Shown in pieces: positions 36,849 to 46,500 of a DNA stretch of 64,000 bases. A program made the translations under genes and the position numbers. The DNA is from Micromonospora polyrhachis (GTDB lineage Bacteria > Actinomycetota > Actinomycetes > Mycobacteriales > Micromonosporaceae), in assembly GCF_014203835.1 (NCBI RefSeq), contig NZ_JACHJW010000001.1, positions 806,001 through 870,000 on the forward strand, in the 5' to 3' direction. The notes under the pieces were generated by a model. It was not told the origin of the DNA, searched no databases, and saw nothing but the letters and a program-made list of their open reading frames with translations. The first letter of the stretch is position 1. Each line of letters starts with the position of its first letter.

Positions 36849-36881
36849 AACGTATTCCTTTCAGAGGTCCTGATCTGCCGA

Positions 36882-38801
36882 CTAACGTCGGGAAACACCC
36901 GGTGGCCAGTTGCCCGGTGTCGGCCGCTGGGGCCGAGACGCACCACGGGGACGCCGGGGCGGAGCCGCCCACTCGTCGACGAACTCCTCGTCCTCCTCGT
37001 CGTACCCGGGGCGGCCAAGCGCGGTCACCGGGACCACGTCGTCGGTCCACACCGCGTCGTCCTCCTGTAGCCAGGTCTGCCGCTCGCGCTCGTCGTTGTT
37101 ACCACCGCCGGCACCCGCGCCCACCGCCGGAGGGATCGGCGGCGGATAGCCGAACCCACCCTGTCCGCCCCCACCGAACACACCGGCGGACTCCTTGCCG
37201 CCCTTGTCGTCGGCCACCAGCCGGACCTGGTCGCCCGGCACCCGCCCACTCGGGTCGGGCGAACTCTCCAGATCGGGCGCGATCGGCCGACCATCGACCC
37301 CCCGGTCCGGGATCCCGTCACCGTCCAGGTCGAAACCGGTCTGCCCGTCGGGGCCGGTGACCAGGCGACCGCCCGTCGGCGCGTTGCCCCCGGGCAGGGC
37401 CCGGCCGTCCAGTCCCACATCGGCGACACCGTCGCCGTCGAGGTCGATCCCCCGGGTTCCGGCCGGGGTGGTGACCAGGCTGCTCCCATCGGGCAGGTCT
37501 CCGCCGGGCAACGGGCGCAGATCCAGACCGAGGTCGGGTACGTCATTGCCGGTGATGTCGTAACCCGTGGTCCCGTCCGGGCCGGTGACCAACCGGCTGC
37601 CCTCCGGTGCGTCGCCTCCGGGTAGCGCCCGCCCCTTCATGTCGACGTCGGCGACGCCGTCGCCGTTGAGGTCGATCCCGGTCGAGCCGTCGGGCCGACG
37701 CACTACCCGACTGCCGGCGGGCAGGTCCCCGGTGGGCAGCCGGAGCCCGCCTGGTCCGACGTCCGGGATCCCGTTACCGGTCACGTCGTATCCGCCGAGG
37801 CCGCCCAGGCCATCCTGGCCGGTCCCGCCGTCGAGACCACCGCCCAGGCCGTCGAGACCACCGCCGCCCAGGCCGTCAAGACCGCCGCCACCCAGACCAC
37901 CGCGGTCCAGGCCACCGCCCGAGGCATCCAGGCCACCGCCCAGACCGCTCAGACCATCACCCAGTCCGCCGCCGGGGCCGTCACCGCCACCGAGCAGGTC
38001 CGACAGGCCGTCGCCGCCACCGCCCAGCAGCGAACTCAGGTCGAACGGATCGTCCTTGTCGTCCTTGGTGGGATCGCTCTCGTCGTCCGAGTCCTTCTTG
38101 ACGGTGACGGTGGAGAAGTCCGGCCCGGGCGGCATCGGCCGGTACTTCGGGGTGGCCTTCTCGTAACTGTCGGACAGTTTCTTGACGATGCCGTCCCAGC
38201 TCGTTTTCGCATCATGGAGCAGCTCGCCGACCGCCTTCTGGTACCTCGGCAGCGCCGCGTTGAACCTCCGCTCCTCGTCGGAGCTGTTGGTGCTGTTCTT
38301 GTCCCGCCAGTAGGCCGGGTGGTACATCTCGGTCCAGAGGCTGGAGAACTCGTTGGTCCCCCTCCCATCCTTGTTTATTGCGCTCCACCGCTTGTAGACG
38401 ATATTGTCCAGGTCTTTTTCGAAACCCGTTTGAGCCGTCTGGTGCTCGTCGGCCACTATCGTGCGAGTGGTGGCTTCGTACTCTCCGAGCAGCTTTCCGA
38501 GATCGTCCATGAGTGACAGGTAGGCGGCGACCGTGTCGCCGAAGAGGGTCGCTGCCGGGCCGGTCCAGTAGCTATCGCGGTCGATCTCCTCCAGATAGAT
38601 CTCGCTGCGCAGCTCGCCGAGCCGAGTTTTGATCTTGGCAAGTCGGTCGGCAGCCGCCGTCGTCAGCGCTGGGCTGGACTGCTTGGCGCTCTCCCCGGCG
38701 CTTTCCTGAAACAGGAGGGCACGGTAACGAGTGGTCTGCTGCTCGACGAGGTCGCCGAGACGCTTCCGCTCATTCCACGCCTTATCCGTCCAGTCGCCCA
38801 T
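36882..38801 (-). CDS. WXG-type exported protein with Gly-rich linker and five calcium-type repeats
   Basis: This 639-residue protein starts MGDWTDKAWNERKRL, with GGAGGAAAG upstream. Residues of about 1-225 are helical and contain RDSYWTGPAATLF (W-x-G turn). A Gly/Leu/Asp-rich linker (about 250-340) holds many GGGLDGLGG-like units. Five repeats of about 37 residues follow, with cores such as GIDLDGDGVADVGLDG. Repeats 1 and 3 have DVTGNG or DITGND instead, so their calcium ligands are incomplete. A Pro/Gly-rich tail carries VTALGRPGYDEED, close to the end of the 34623-36452 protein. Probably an ESX-exported surface or matrix protein. The gene starts inside the end of the upstream gene (20-base overlap). 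Confidence 0.88.
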   Translation of the reverse strand: MGDWTDKAWNERKRLGDLVEQQTTRYRALLFQESAGESAKQSSPALTTAAADRLAKIKTRLGELRSEIYLEEIDRDSYWTGPAATLFGDTVAAYLSLMDDLGKLLGEYEATTRTIVADEHQTAQTGFEKDLDNIVYKRWSAINKDGRGTNEFSSLWTEMYHPAYWRDKNSTNSSDEERRFNAALPRYQKAVGELLHDAKTSWDGIVKKLSDSYEKATPKYRPMPPGPDFSTVTVKKDSDDESDPTKDDKDDPFDLSSLLGGGGDGLSDLLGGGDGPGGGLGDGLSGLGGGLDASGGGLDRGGLGGGGLDGLGGGGLDGLGGGLDGGTGQDGLGGLGGYDVTGNGIPDVGPGGLRLPTGDLPAGSRVVRRPDGSTGIDLNGDGVADVDMKGRALPGGDAPEGSRLVTGPDGTTGYDITGNDVPDLGLDLRPLPGGDLPDGSSLVTTPAGTRGIDLDGDGVADVGLDGRALPGGNAPTGGRLVTGPDGQTGFDLDGDGIPDRGVDGRPIAPDLESSPDPSGRVPGDQVRLVADDKGGKESAGVFGGGGQGGFGYPPPIPPAVGAGAGGGNNDERERQTWLQEDDAVWTDDVVPVTALGRPGYDEEDEEFVDEWAAPPRRPRGASRPQRPTPGNWPPGVSRR

Positions 38802-39426
38802 GCTGCTTTCCTCCGCTCAACTCGGCCCTCGGCGACCTTCGCGTGGGCTGCGCGCTGACCGGTGGAATCGACCGTGGTACGGGTGCCCGATCCAGCGGGG
38901 ACGCCACCCAGGCCGCCGCCAGCCGGACATCCGTCACGGTGGCTGCCGTCGAGGCCGTGCGCTGGAAGTCGGTGGCCGCACGCCGATAGGCGGTGCTCAG
39001 CGCGTGCAGGATCTTTCCCGCCTCGCGGTCGATCGAGAAGTGGTCACACGCCACGCCGATGGCCCGCATGTGCACCTCGTAGCTACGCACGTCGCGCCGG
39101 AACTCGGCAAGGTCGTGCTGTGCCGTCGACAGCGCGTCCGCCGCCCGGTGCAGCGCCCGGCCCTGTCCGCGCAGCGGCACCGCCAACCGGTCCACCGCGT
39201 CCGCCAGACCGCTGATCAGCAGCGAAAGCTGTACGGCGGCCGGTCCGGACCGGCGCAGTGCCGGCATGGCGACGCGGGTGGCCTCCCGGATCCGTGCGGC
39301 CACGCCACCCAACATCGAATCCACGCCGAGCAGGGTTTCACCCGCGTGGCGCAACGTGGCCGGATCGCCGCTACCGATCACCCGCTCCACGGCACGGCGA
39401 TCGGCGACCACCTCCGGGCTCCACAT
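38782..39426 (-). CDS. Helical PPE/WXG-like protein of the ESX locus
   Basis: This 214-residue protein starts MWSPEVVADRRAVERVI. AGGGAGG stands 5 bases before the ATG (39424-39426), which is why I prefer it to the GTG at 39450. Long amphipathic helices fill residues of about 15-175, and no W-x-G turn is obvious. The last 40 residues are Pro/Arg-rich. There is no signal peptide, as expected for type VII substrates. It could be a substrate or a partner for the repeat protein whose gene it overlaps. Confidence 0.8.
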   Translation of the reverse strand: MWSPEVVADRRAVERVIGSGDPATLRHAGETLLGVDSMLGGVAARIREATRVAMPALRRSGPAAVQLSLLISGLADAVDRLAVPLRGQGRALHRAADALSTAQHDLAEFRRDVRSYEVHMRAIGVACDHFSIDREAGKILHALSTAYRRAATDFQRTASTAATVTDVRLAAAWVASPLDRAPVPRSIPPVSAQPTRRSPRAELSGGKQHGRLDG

Positions 39427-39457
39427 GGTTCCTCCCTCTCCGCTGGCCACGTTTCGA

Positions 39458-39847
39458 TCACAGTGCCGGCGGCGTCGGCGGATCTGCGGTCAACGGGCTG
39501 TAGTCCGGGTAGGTCTTGCTGATCGCCTTGATCATGCGGTTCAGCCGGTCGACGTCCTCGTGGCTGAGGTCCTCCGTCGTGGCATAGACCTTCGACACCC
39601 GGATCAGCTCCAGACCGATGTCGTAGAACGACTTCTGCACGTCCCCCAGCAGCTTCACCAGGTCGGTGCCGACGCGCGCGCCATACCGCTTCTTCAGCAG
39701 CTCGGCGCCCGGCTCCACATGGCCGGGTCGGATCTCGGCCGCCTCGGCCTGCAGCACCAGCTCGTCGAACTCCTCGGACCAGGTCTGGTACTTGATTCCG
39801 AGCAGCCGGATCCGTTCGGCATTGGCGGTCACCATCTCGTCGGGCAT
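39458..39847 (-). CDS. EspC-like type VII substrate
   Basis: This 129-residue, mostly helical protein starts MPDEMVTANAERIRLLG, with AAGGAGG upstream. It has SKVYATTEDLSHED late in the sequence, matching the YxxxD/E export motif, and a short Pro-rich end. It lies directly after the WXG100 pair, where ESX loci commonly keep further substrates. It resembles the 36504-36848 protein in plan. Confidence 0.82.
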   Translation of the reverse strand: MPDEMVTANAERIRLLGIKYQTWSEEFDELVLQAEAAEIRPGHVEPGAELLKKRYGARVGTDLVKLLGDVQKSFYDIGLELIRVSKVYATTEDLSHEDVDRLNRMIKAISKTYPDYSPLTADPPTPPAL

Positions 39848-39908
39848 CCTGTCCTCCTTCCCGGCAACAGGCCAGCCGGGCCAGCCCGACGGCTGACCCG
39901 GCCGGAGA

Positions 39909-40211
39909 TCAGCCCTGCTGCCAGCCGGACGCGTTGATCCGCTCGGTGTGGTCGTAGTTGTCCAGGATCCGCTGCAGGGACGGGATGGCGCCGTTGACCA
40001 TGATGTCCTTCATGTTGTTGACCGACTGGTCCCAGCGCAGCTTGTACTCGTTGTACTTCTGCCGGGTGTCGCCGTCCCAGGACTGCAACTGGGTGTCGGC
40101 GTACCGCTCCAACGCGTCCAGCGCATCGTCGATCCGGTTGTGGGCGGCCTTGATCGCCGCCATGCCCAGGACGATGGATTCCGGGTCGTACCGGTAGGTG
40201 GGCTGACTCAT
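39909..40211 (-). CDS. WXG100 protein, EsxA/CFP-10-like partner
   Basis: This 100-residue protein starts MSQPTYRYDPESIVLG. It forms two helices around LQSWDGDTRQKY (W-x-G). Its C-terminal YDHTERINASGW carries YxxxE, the type VII export signal form. GAGGAG stands upstream of the ATG. It follows the other WXG100 gene after 40 bases, as expected for a co-secreted heterodimer. I do not assign EsxA or EsxB formally. Confidence 0.92.
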   Translation of the reverse strand: MSQPTYRYDPESIVLGMAAIKAAHNRIDDALDALERYADTQLQSWDGDTRQKYNEYKLRWDQSVNNMKDIMVNGAIPSLQRILDNYDHTERINASGWQQG

Positions 40212-40251
40212 GGAAAACTCCTCAACCGAGTTCGGATGCCGATGTCACGGC

Positions 40252-40551
40252 CTACTTGAAGAAAGAGCCCTGCTGGATGGCGAAGTCCTCGGCGGCCTCG
40301 ACGTGACCGGCGCCGCCGATCAACCGGTCGGCCATCGAGTCGAGATCGCGGAGAATGCTGTCGAACTGGACACCCCACTGGGTCATGGTGTCCTCGAAGA
40401 CCCGCGCGGCGCTGCCGTCCCAGCGGGACCGCAGGACCTGCAACTCGCCCCGCAGGCTGTGCATATGGCCGGTGATCTCGTCGTACGTCGCGTCGAACTG
40501 GTCGCCAGCGGCCTTCATGCCGGTACTGGTGTTTGACGTGGGAGACGTCAT
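40252..40551 (-). CDS. WXG100 protein, first of the ESX pair
   Basis: This 99-residue protein starts MTSPTSNTSTGMKAAG. The turn VLRSRWDGSAARVF carries W-x-G between two long helices. The true start is the ATG at 40549-40551, because AAAGGGG lies about 7 bases upstream. The TTG before it is less likely. No YxxxD/E motif is visible here, which fits a heterodimer where only the partner carries the signal. Confidence 0.92.
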   Translation of the reverse strand: MTSPTSNTSTGMKAAGDQFDATYDEITGHMHSLRGELQVLRSRWDGSAARVFEDTMTQWGVQFDSILRDLDSMADRLIGGAGHVEAAEDFAIQQGSFFK

Positions 40552-40635
40552 CAATTCGCCCCTTTCCTTTGCGTGCCGATTGGCTGGCTGACGGTTGTTG
40601 TCGGAGAAGACGCCGGTGCCTCGACCCCGGATCGG

Positions 40636-42099
40636 CTAATCGGTGGCACCACTCCCCCCGGCCGGACGGGCTCCGTCCGTACTCGACGGACCGGGGGCTT
40701 CAAAGGGTGCCGTGGCCCGGGCCGCCGCCGGTTCCAGCGCCCGGCCCACCGGCAGCAACGCCAGGATCGAAGCGGGCACCGGCAGCGCGGGGACAGCGCC
40801 GTAGCCGAGGGTCTTGACCACCTCGACGCTCGGGATCGGATACCGCACCCCACTGTCCACCACCAGATAGCGAGTACCGCCCGGGACACCGGGACCGGGC
40901 AGGTCCTGCACCAGCAGGCCGGCCCCCGGGGCCACCACGATCTGGTCGGCACCACCGCCGAACGGGTCCTTCGCGACATCGGGTGGCTCACCCACTCCCA
41001 GCCGCACCTCGGGCCCGTCGCCGGTCAACGAGATCGACAGACACGGCACCTGGCCCGGGTTTACCTGCATCAGCCGAGGTGGCTCGGCCGGCAACGCCTG
41101 GTTGACCGACGAGAACGCCGACAGCCGCGACTGCGCCAGCGTCGCCGGGTTCAGCTCCAGCACGGTGACGCGGGTGCCCGGGTACGCCGCCCGGGTAGCA
41201 GTATCGGCCAGCATCAGCGCTGCCCCGACCGTTGTCATCGGCGACAGACCATCGTCGAGCATGACGAAGAACTGGTCGGGTTCACCCGTACCGACACCGG
41301 ACACCTTGAACATCTGACCGACCACCGAGGCTCGACCGTCGAGTCGCGGACCCGCCGAGCCTCGGGCGGTCACGTCCCCGGCGACCAGGTCCGGTCCGGC
41401 CGGTACCGCGTTGATCCAGGACCAGCCGACCTGCCGTACGGTCGCCGCGGAGTAGCCGAGGGCACCGAGCATCGCCAGGTTGGGCACCCGTAGCCGCTGG
41501 TTGTTCCACACCAGGAAGATCTGGCTCGCCGGGGTCCGTACGACCACCGCCGCATCGTCGGCCGCACTCCCCGCCGTACGGGTGGTCCCGACCTCCAGCG
41601 TGACGTGCGGCTGCTCCTTGCCGGTGGCGTCCGGTCGGACCGTCGAACAGACCCGCCACCGGTCGGCGTTCATCCGACTCACGTCCGGCAGGTGGTCCGG
41701 TGCGGCGAGAATGCCGACCGGCAGCCCGTGCGGGGCGTCGCGCAGCGAGTTGCGGGAAACGGTCACCACCTTCGGCGCCCCCCCGAGGATCAGCCGGGCC
41801 GAGGTGTGGTTGAGCACCGGACGCAGCACTCCGTCGACGACGACGTACCGGGTGCCGGTCTCCTTCTCCACCACCAGCACACCCGGCTTGCGCCAGGCCG
41901 TACTGCCGCCCGGCGAGAAGAAGCCGTAGACCCCGAAGCCGACCAGGGCCAGCCCGCCGAGCAGCACCCCGCAGATCGTGCCGACCAGAAAGCGACGTAG
42001 CGGCGTCATCGGCGCGTCCGGCTCGGCGCGCAGCAACGCGGAGACGAGGCGGCCCATCACGAAGGCGTGTGCCTGCGCCTGATCTCGGCGGTTCTGCAC
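40636..42099 (-). CDS. eccB: Type VII secretion core protein EccB
   Basis: This 487-residue protein starts at GTG (42097-42099) with GGAGAAGGAGAA upstream. The N-terminus MQNRRDQAQAHAFVMGRLVSA is the typical EccB opening. One membrane segment lies at about 35-60, and a large extracytoplasmic domain with repeated strands (GTRYVVVDG, GTRYLVVDSGVRYPIP) follows. EccB is a periplasm-facing part of the ESX membrane complex. Length is near the family's usual 480-510. The C-terminus is Pro/Ala-rich. It lies 48 bases after eccD and 84 bases before the WXG100 pair. Confidence 0.96.
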   Translation of the reverse strand: MQNRRDQAQAHAFVMGRLVSALLRAEPDAPMTPLRRFLVGTICGVLLGGLALVGFGVYGFFSPGGSTAWRKPGVLVVEKETGTRYVVVDGVLRPVLNHTSARLILGGAPKVVTVSRNSLRDAPHGLPVGILAAPDHLPDVSRMNADRWRVCSTVRPDATGKEQPHVTLEVGTTRTAGSAADDAAVVVRTPASQIFLVWNNQRLRVPNLAMLGALGYSAATVRQVGWSWINAVPAGPDLVAGDVTARGSAGPRLDGRASVVGQMFKVSGVGTGEPDQFFVMLDDGLSPMTTVGAALMLADTATRAAYPGTRVTVLELNPATLAQSRLSAFSSVNQALPAEPPRLMQVNPGQVPCLSISLTGDGPEVRLGVGEPPDVAKDPFGGGADQIVVAPGAGLLVQDLPGPGVPGGTRYLVVDSGVRYPIPSVEVVKTLGYGAVPALPVPASILALLPVGRALEPAAARATAPFEAPGPSSTDGARPAGGSGATD

Positions 42100-42147
42100 G
42101 GGCGGGTTCTCCTTCTCCTTCGATACGATGCGGGCGACGCGGGCTGG

Positions 42148-43533
42148 CTACCCGGCGATGGATCGGGCCCACTGGTAGGCGTCGAAGATGGCGAGCAGGG
42201 TGAGCACCATCGCGATGGCGAAGACGTACTCGGTGAAGTCGGCGACCCGCCCCCAGTAGGGCAGCAACCGTCGCCCGGGCAGGCTCCGGGACATGGCCAG
42301 CAGGGCCGCCGCGAGGACGAGCAGCAGGATGACGAAGAGTCCGGAGATCATCGCGTCCCCCTGGCCAGCCAGCCGGATGGTCAGCAGCGACCCGCCGGTG
42401 AGCACCGGCAGCAGGGTGGCCGCCCGTTGCCAACCCGAGCTGAGGCTGCGGGACCGGATGGCCAGGACGCCCAGCACCGCGACGACGAACAGTGTCGGCG
42501 CCCAGCCCCGGGTGGGTGCCAGCACCCAGAGGCCGGCGGTGCAGATCAGGCCGGCAGCGACCAGCAGCCACGTGAGGTAGGTGTCGGCGACCACCGCCCC
42601 GGAGATCAGTTTGGTGCCCGGGTACGGGTCGATGTCCTCGGCGAGATCGGTCGCGCTGGTCGGTAGTTGCGGCAGCCGCAGCAGCGCCAGCCGGAATGCC
42701 AGGGAAGGGGCGGCGGCGGCACCGAGCAGGGCCACCGCGACGGTGGCCGCCGCAGCCTGGGCGGTGCTCAACCCGAGCACCACCAGCAGGGCCTGGCCGG
42801 CACCGGCCAGGCTGGTCAGCCAGCCGGCGAGGAAGAAGGCTCGGTAATGGCCGACCGCGAAGGTGACCAGCAGGGCGGTGACGCTCGCGGCGACGGCCGC
42901 GCAGAGCAGTTGCGCAGCGGCGCTCGCGCCGACGGCGGGTGCCGGTATCAGGCTGTAGCCGGCGAGTCCCGCGAAGGGCACGGCGGCCACCCCCAGCGTG
43001 ATGGCGGCCCACCCGTCGGCGAGGGCGCGCGAGCACATCATCGCCCCGAACGCGAGCGCCACCGCGCAACCGGTGGCCAACGCACCCCGGCGCGGCACCG
43101 CACCGTCGAGCAGGATCACGAAGCAGGTCGACAAGGTGACGGCGCAGACGACGAGGAACAGCACCCGGGTCAGGCTGTCCCGCCACCGGTCGGGGCGGTT
43201 ACGTACGCCGGTGGCGAGTCCGTCGATGAGATCGTCGAAGTGCACCGGCGGCAGTTGCGCGTCCCGGGGCCGCAGATAGAGGGTCTCGCCGTCGCGGATC
43301 TGCAACGACGCCGGGGTGAGCTCCTCGTCGAGCGGCCCACTGCCGAGACGTTGCAGCACCCAGTCGCCCTCACCGGTGAACGCGCGGTGCTGGCCCGGCT
43401 GCTCCAGGGCACCGGACATCGTCGCGCGCTGCACGAGCACCGGCATCAGGTCCGCCAGCGGCACCATGGACGGCAGGGCGACCTCGACGGTCCGTTGGGG
43501 GGTGACCAGGACGACGCGGCTCAGGTCGGTCAT
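42148..43533 (-). CDS. eccD: Type VII secretion channel protein EccD
   Basis: This 461-residue protein has a ubiquitin-like N-terminal domain (about 1-95: VVLVTPQRTVEVALPSMVPL to GETLYLRPRD) and about eleven membrane segments after residue 120, the family's usual plan. EccD lines the ESX inner-membrane pore. The ATG overlaps the eccC stop by 4 bases. Confidence 0.96.
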   Translation of the reverse strand: MTDLSRVVLVTPQRTVEVALPSMVPLADLMPVLVQRATMSGALEQPGQHRAFTGEGDWVLQRLGSGPLDEELTPASLQIRDGETLYLRPRDAQLPPVHFDDLIDGLATGVRNRPDRWRDSLTRVLFLVVCAVTLSTCFVILLDGAVPRRGALATGCAVALAFGAMMCSRALADGWAAITLGVAAVPFAGLAGYSLIPAPAVGASAAAQLLCAAVAASVTALLVTFAVGHYRAFFLAGWLTSLAGAGQALLVVLGLSTAQAAAATVAVALLGAAAAPSLAFRLALLRLPQLPTSATDLAEDIDPYPGTKLISGAVVADTYLTWLLVAAGLICTAGLWVLAPTRGWAPTLFVVAVLGVLAIRSRSLSSGWQRAATLLPVLTGGSLLTIRLAGQGDAMISGLFVILLLVLAAALLAMSRSLPGRRLLPYWGRVADFTEYVFAIAMVLTLLAIFDAYQWARSIAG

Positions 43534-46500
43534 CGGGTGGCCTCTCGTGGATCGTCGCCGGTGGGGTCGGCGACCAGCGGCGTCTGGAACTGGATCGGGT
43601 CGGCGCGGCGCCGGACCAACTGCGCCCGCCCGGCGGGCAACGTCAACGGCTTGACCTGGCCGAGGAAGCCGCTCTCATCGCGGGGGCAGGAGAAGAGGAC
43701 CGCGCTGCTGCCCAGATCCCAGAGGCGACGCAGCAGTGGATCGGTCATCCCCCGGGCCGCCCCGGCCGTGCTCCGGGCGACGATGACGTGCAGGCCGATC
43801 TCCGCGCCGTGTGCCAGCAGGTCGACCAGGGTCTCGGCCGGATAGTCCATCATCCCGGAGACCATGTCGTAGTCGTCCATCAGCACGAACAACCGAGGCC
43901 CCGACCACCAGTCCCGGGTGGAGAGCCGGTCCGGGGCGATATCCGGGCCGGGGACGCGGCTCTTGAGCAGCGGCACCCCTCGGGCCAGCACCTCGCGCAG
44001 CGCCTTGCCGTTCAACGCGTACCCGACCGTCTGGTTCGCGGCGAAGGCGGTGGCGAGGTTCCGCCGCGGGTCGGCGACCAGGACCTGCGCCTCCTGGGCC
44101 GGGAACCGCTCGACGATGGCCTGCGCGAGGTGCCGCAGCAGGTTCGTCTTGCCGGTCTCGGTGTCGCCGAAGACCATGAGATGCGGGTTGGTGCCGAAGT
44201 CGTGCCAGACCGGTTGCAGACGCTGGTCGTCCAGACCCAACGCCACCCGCAGCTCGCCGTCTGCGGGGGTCGACGGCAGCGCCTGCCGGTCGAGCACCTT
44301 GGGCAACAGGCGAACGGCCGGGGCCGGCGGCTCGGACCAGCCGGACCGTACCGCCTCCACCAGTGCGGCCAACGCCGCCGCCGCCTCGCCAGCCGGCTCC
44401 GCCTCGGCACCGTCGTCGTCCCCGGCCGACATCGCCCCGATGGCGGGTACCGCCGACAGGAAGTGGAACTTGTCCACGGTGAGGCCCCGTCCCGGCGCCT
44501 CCGGCACGGTCTTGGCCTTCCGGAAGTCGATCTCGGACTCCATCGAGTCGCCGAGGCGAAGCTCGAAGCGGGTCTGCAGCACGTCACGCAGCCACGGTCG
44601 GATCTCCGACCAGCGCCCGGCGCTGATCACCAGGTGTACGCCGTAGCTGAGGCCCCGGGTGGCGATCTCCTGGATCGTCGGCTCCAGTCCTTCGAACTCC
44701 TGGTGCAGGGTGAACCAGCCGTCGATGACGAGGAAGACGTCGCCGAACGGGTCGTCGGCGTACTGCCCCGCCGCCCGGGCCCGCCGATAGGCCGCCATCG
44801 ACTCCACGTCGTGTCGGCCGAAGAACTCCTCGCGCTGGTCGAGGATGTCGTACACCTCGGCGACGGTGCGGGTGACCCGTTCCCGGTCCCGCCGGTTGGC
44901 CACGCCACCGACGTGTGGCAGCCCGGCCAGCGCCGCCATCGCGCCACCGCCGAAGTCGAGGATGTAGCACTGGACCTCCCGGGGCGTGTGGCTCAACGCG
45001 AGCCCGGCGACCAGGGTGCGCAGCAGGGTGCTCTTGCCGCTGCGTGGCGCGCCGACCACGGCCGCGTGTCCCTTGGCCCCTTCGAGGTCGGCGAGCAGCG
45101 GGTCCCGGCGCTGTTCGAAGGGGCGGTCCACCAGACCGACCGGGACCCGCAGTCCGCCGTACGGCGCGCCGTAGCCGCGCTGCGGATCGAGGGCGAGCGG
45201 CGGCAACATCTCGTCCAATCGGGCCGGCTCGGCCAGCGGCGGCAGCCACACCCGGTGCGCCGGTGGGCCGGCGTCGCGTAGCCGGTCGACGATCACCGCC
45301 AGCGTGGTCTCCGTGCTCGGGGTCTCCTCGGTCATGGCAGGATCCCGGGGCGGGGGCTCGATCGGGCGCGTCGGCACCACGAATCCCGACTCGAAGTTGA
45401 CCACCTGTGAGTTGCTGACCGGTTGGGCGACCCGCTTGCCGCGGACCGGGCATGGTCCGGAGACGTACGCCCCCCGGAACTTCACCAGCGTGGTGGTGTC
45501 GGTCCGCAGATAACCCGAGCCGGGCATGAGTGGCTTGTCGTACGCGTCACTGACGCCGATGACGCTGCGCGACTCCATCGCCGAGAACATCTTCAGCCCC
45601 ATCCGGTAGGACAGGTGCGTCTCCAGGGTGTGTACCCGCCCCTCCTCGAACCGCTGCGAGGCCAGCAACAGGTGCACCCCGAGCGAGCGGCCGAGGCGAC
45701 CGATCATCATGAACAGGTCGGTGAACTCGGACTTTACGCTGAGCAGTTCCCCGAACTCGTCGACGATCACCACCAGCGTGGGCAACGGGTCCAGTTCGGC
45801 ACCGGCGGCGCGCGCCCGCTCGTACTCCAGCACCGACGTGTGGCTGTGCTTGCGCAGCAGCTCCTGCCGGCGGACCAGCTCACCCTGCAGGGCATCCTGC
45901 ATCCGGTCGACCAGCGGCAGTTCGTCGACCAGGTTGGTGATCAGCGCCGACACGTGCGGCAGACCGTCCAGACCGAGGAAGGTCGCCCCGCCCTTGAAGT
46001 CGACCAGCACCATGTTGAGCTTCTCCGACGAGTGCGCCAGCGCCAGCGACAGCACCAGCGTGCGGATCAGCTCGGACTTGCCGGATCCGGTGGCCCCGAT
46101 CAGGATGCCGTGTGGCCCCATGCCGCCCTGCGCCGACTCCTTCAGGTCGAGCTCGACGGTCTGCCCGCGGTCGGTGATGCCGATCGGTACCCGCAGGTGG
46201 TCCCAGGCCGTCCGGGCCTGCCACAGCACCTGCGGGTCCATCGCGCGCAGGTCCGCTATCCCGAGCAGGGCGGGCAGGTCGGCGGTGACGGCCGCGGCGT
46301 CGGTCACCGCGCCGCTTCCCCCCACCCGGTACGGCGCGACCTGCCGGGCCAACGCCCGGACCCGCACCAGGCTCATCGCGTCGGCGCGCCCGATCGGGGT
46401 GATCTTCTCGTCGCCCGACCGGGTCATGTCGACCTTGTCGATGTGGCCCTCGCCGATCCGCAGCCGCAGAGTGGTGGCGGCACCGTCCCAGGGCAGGGTG

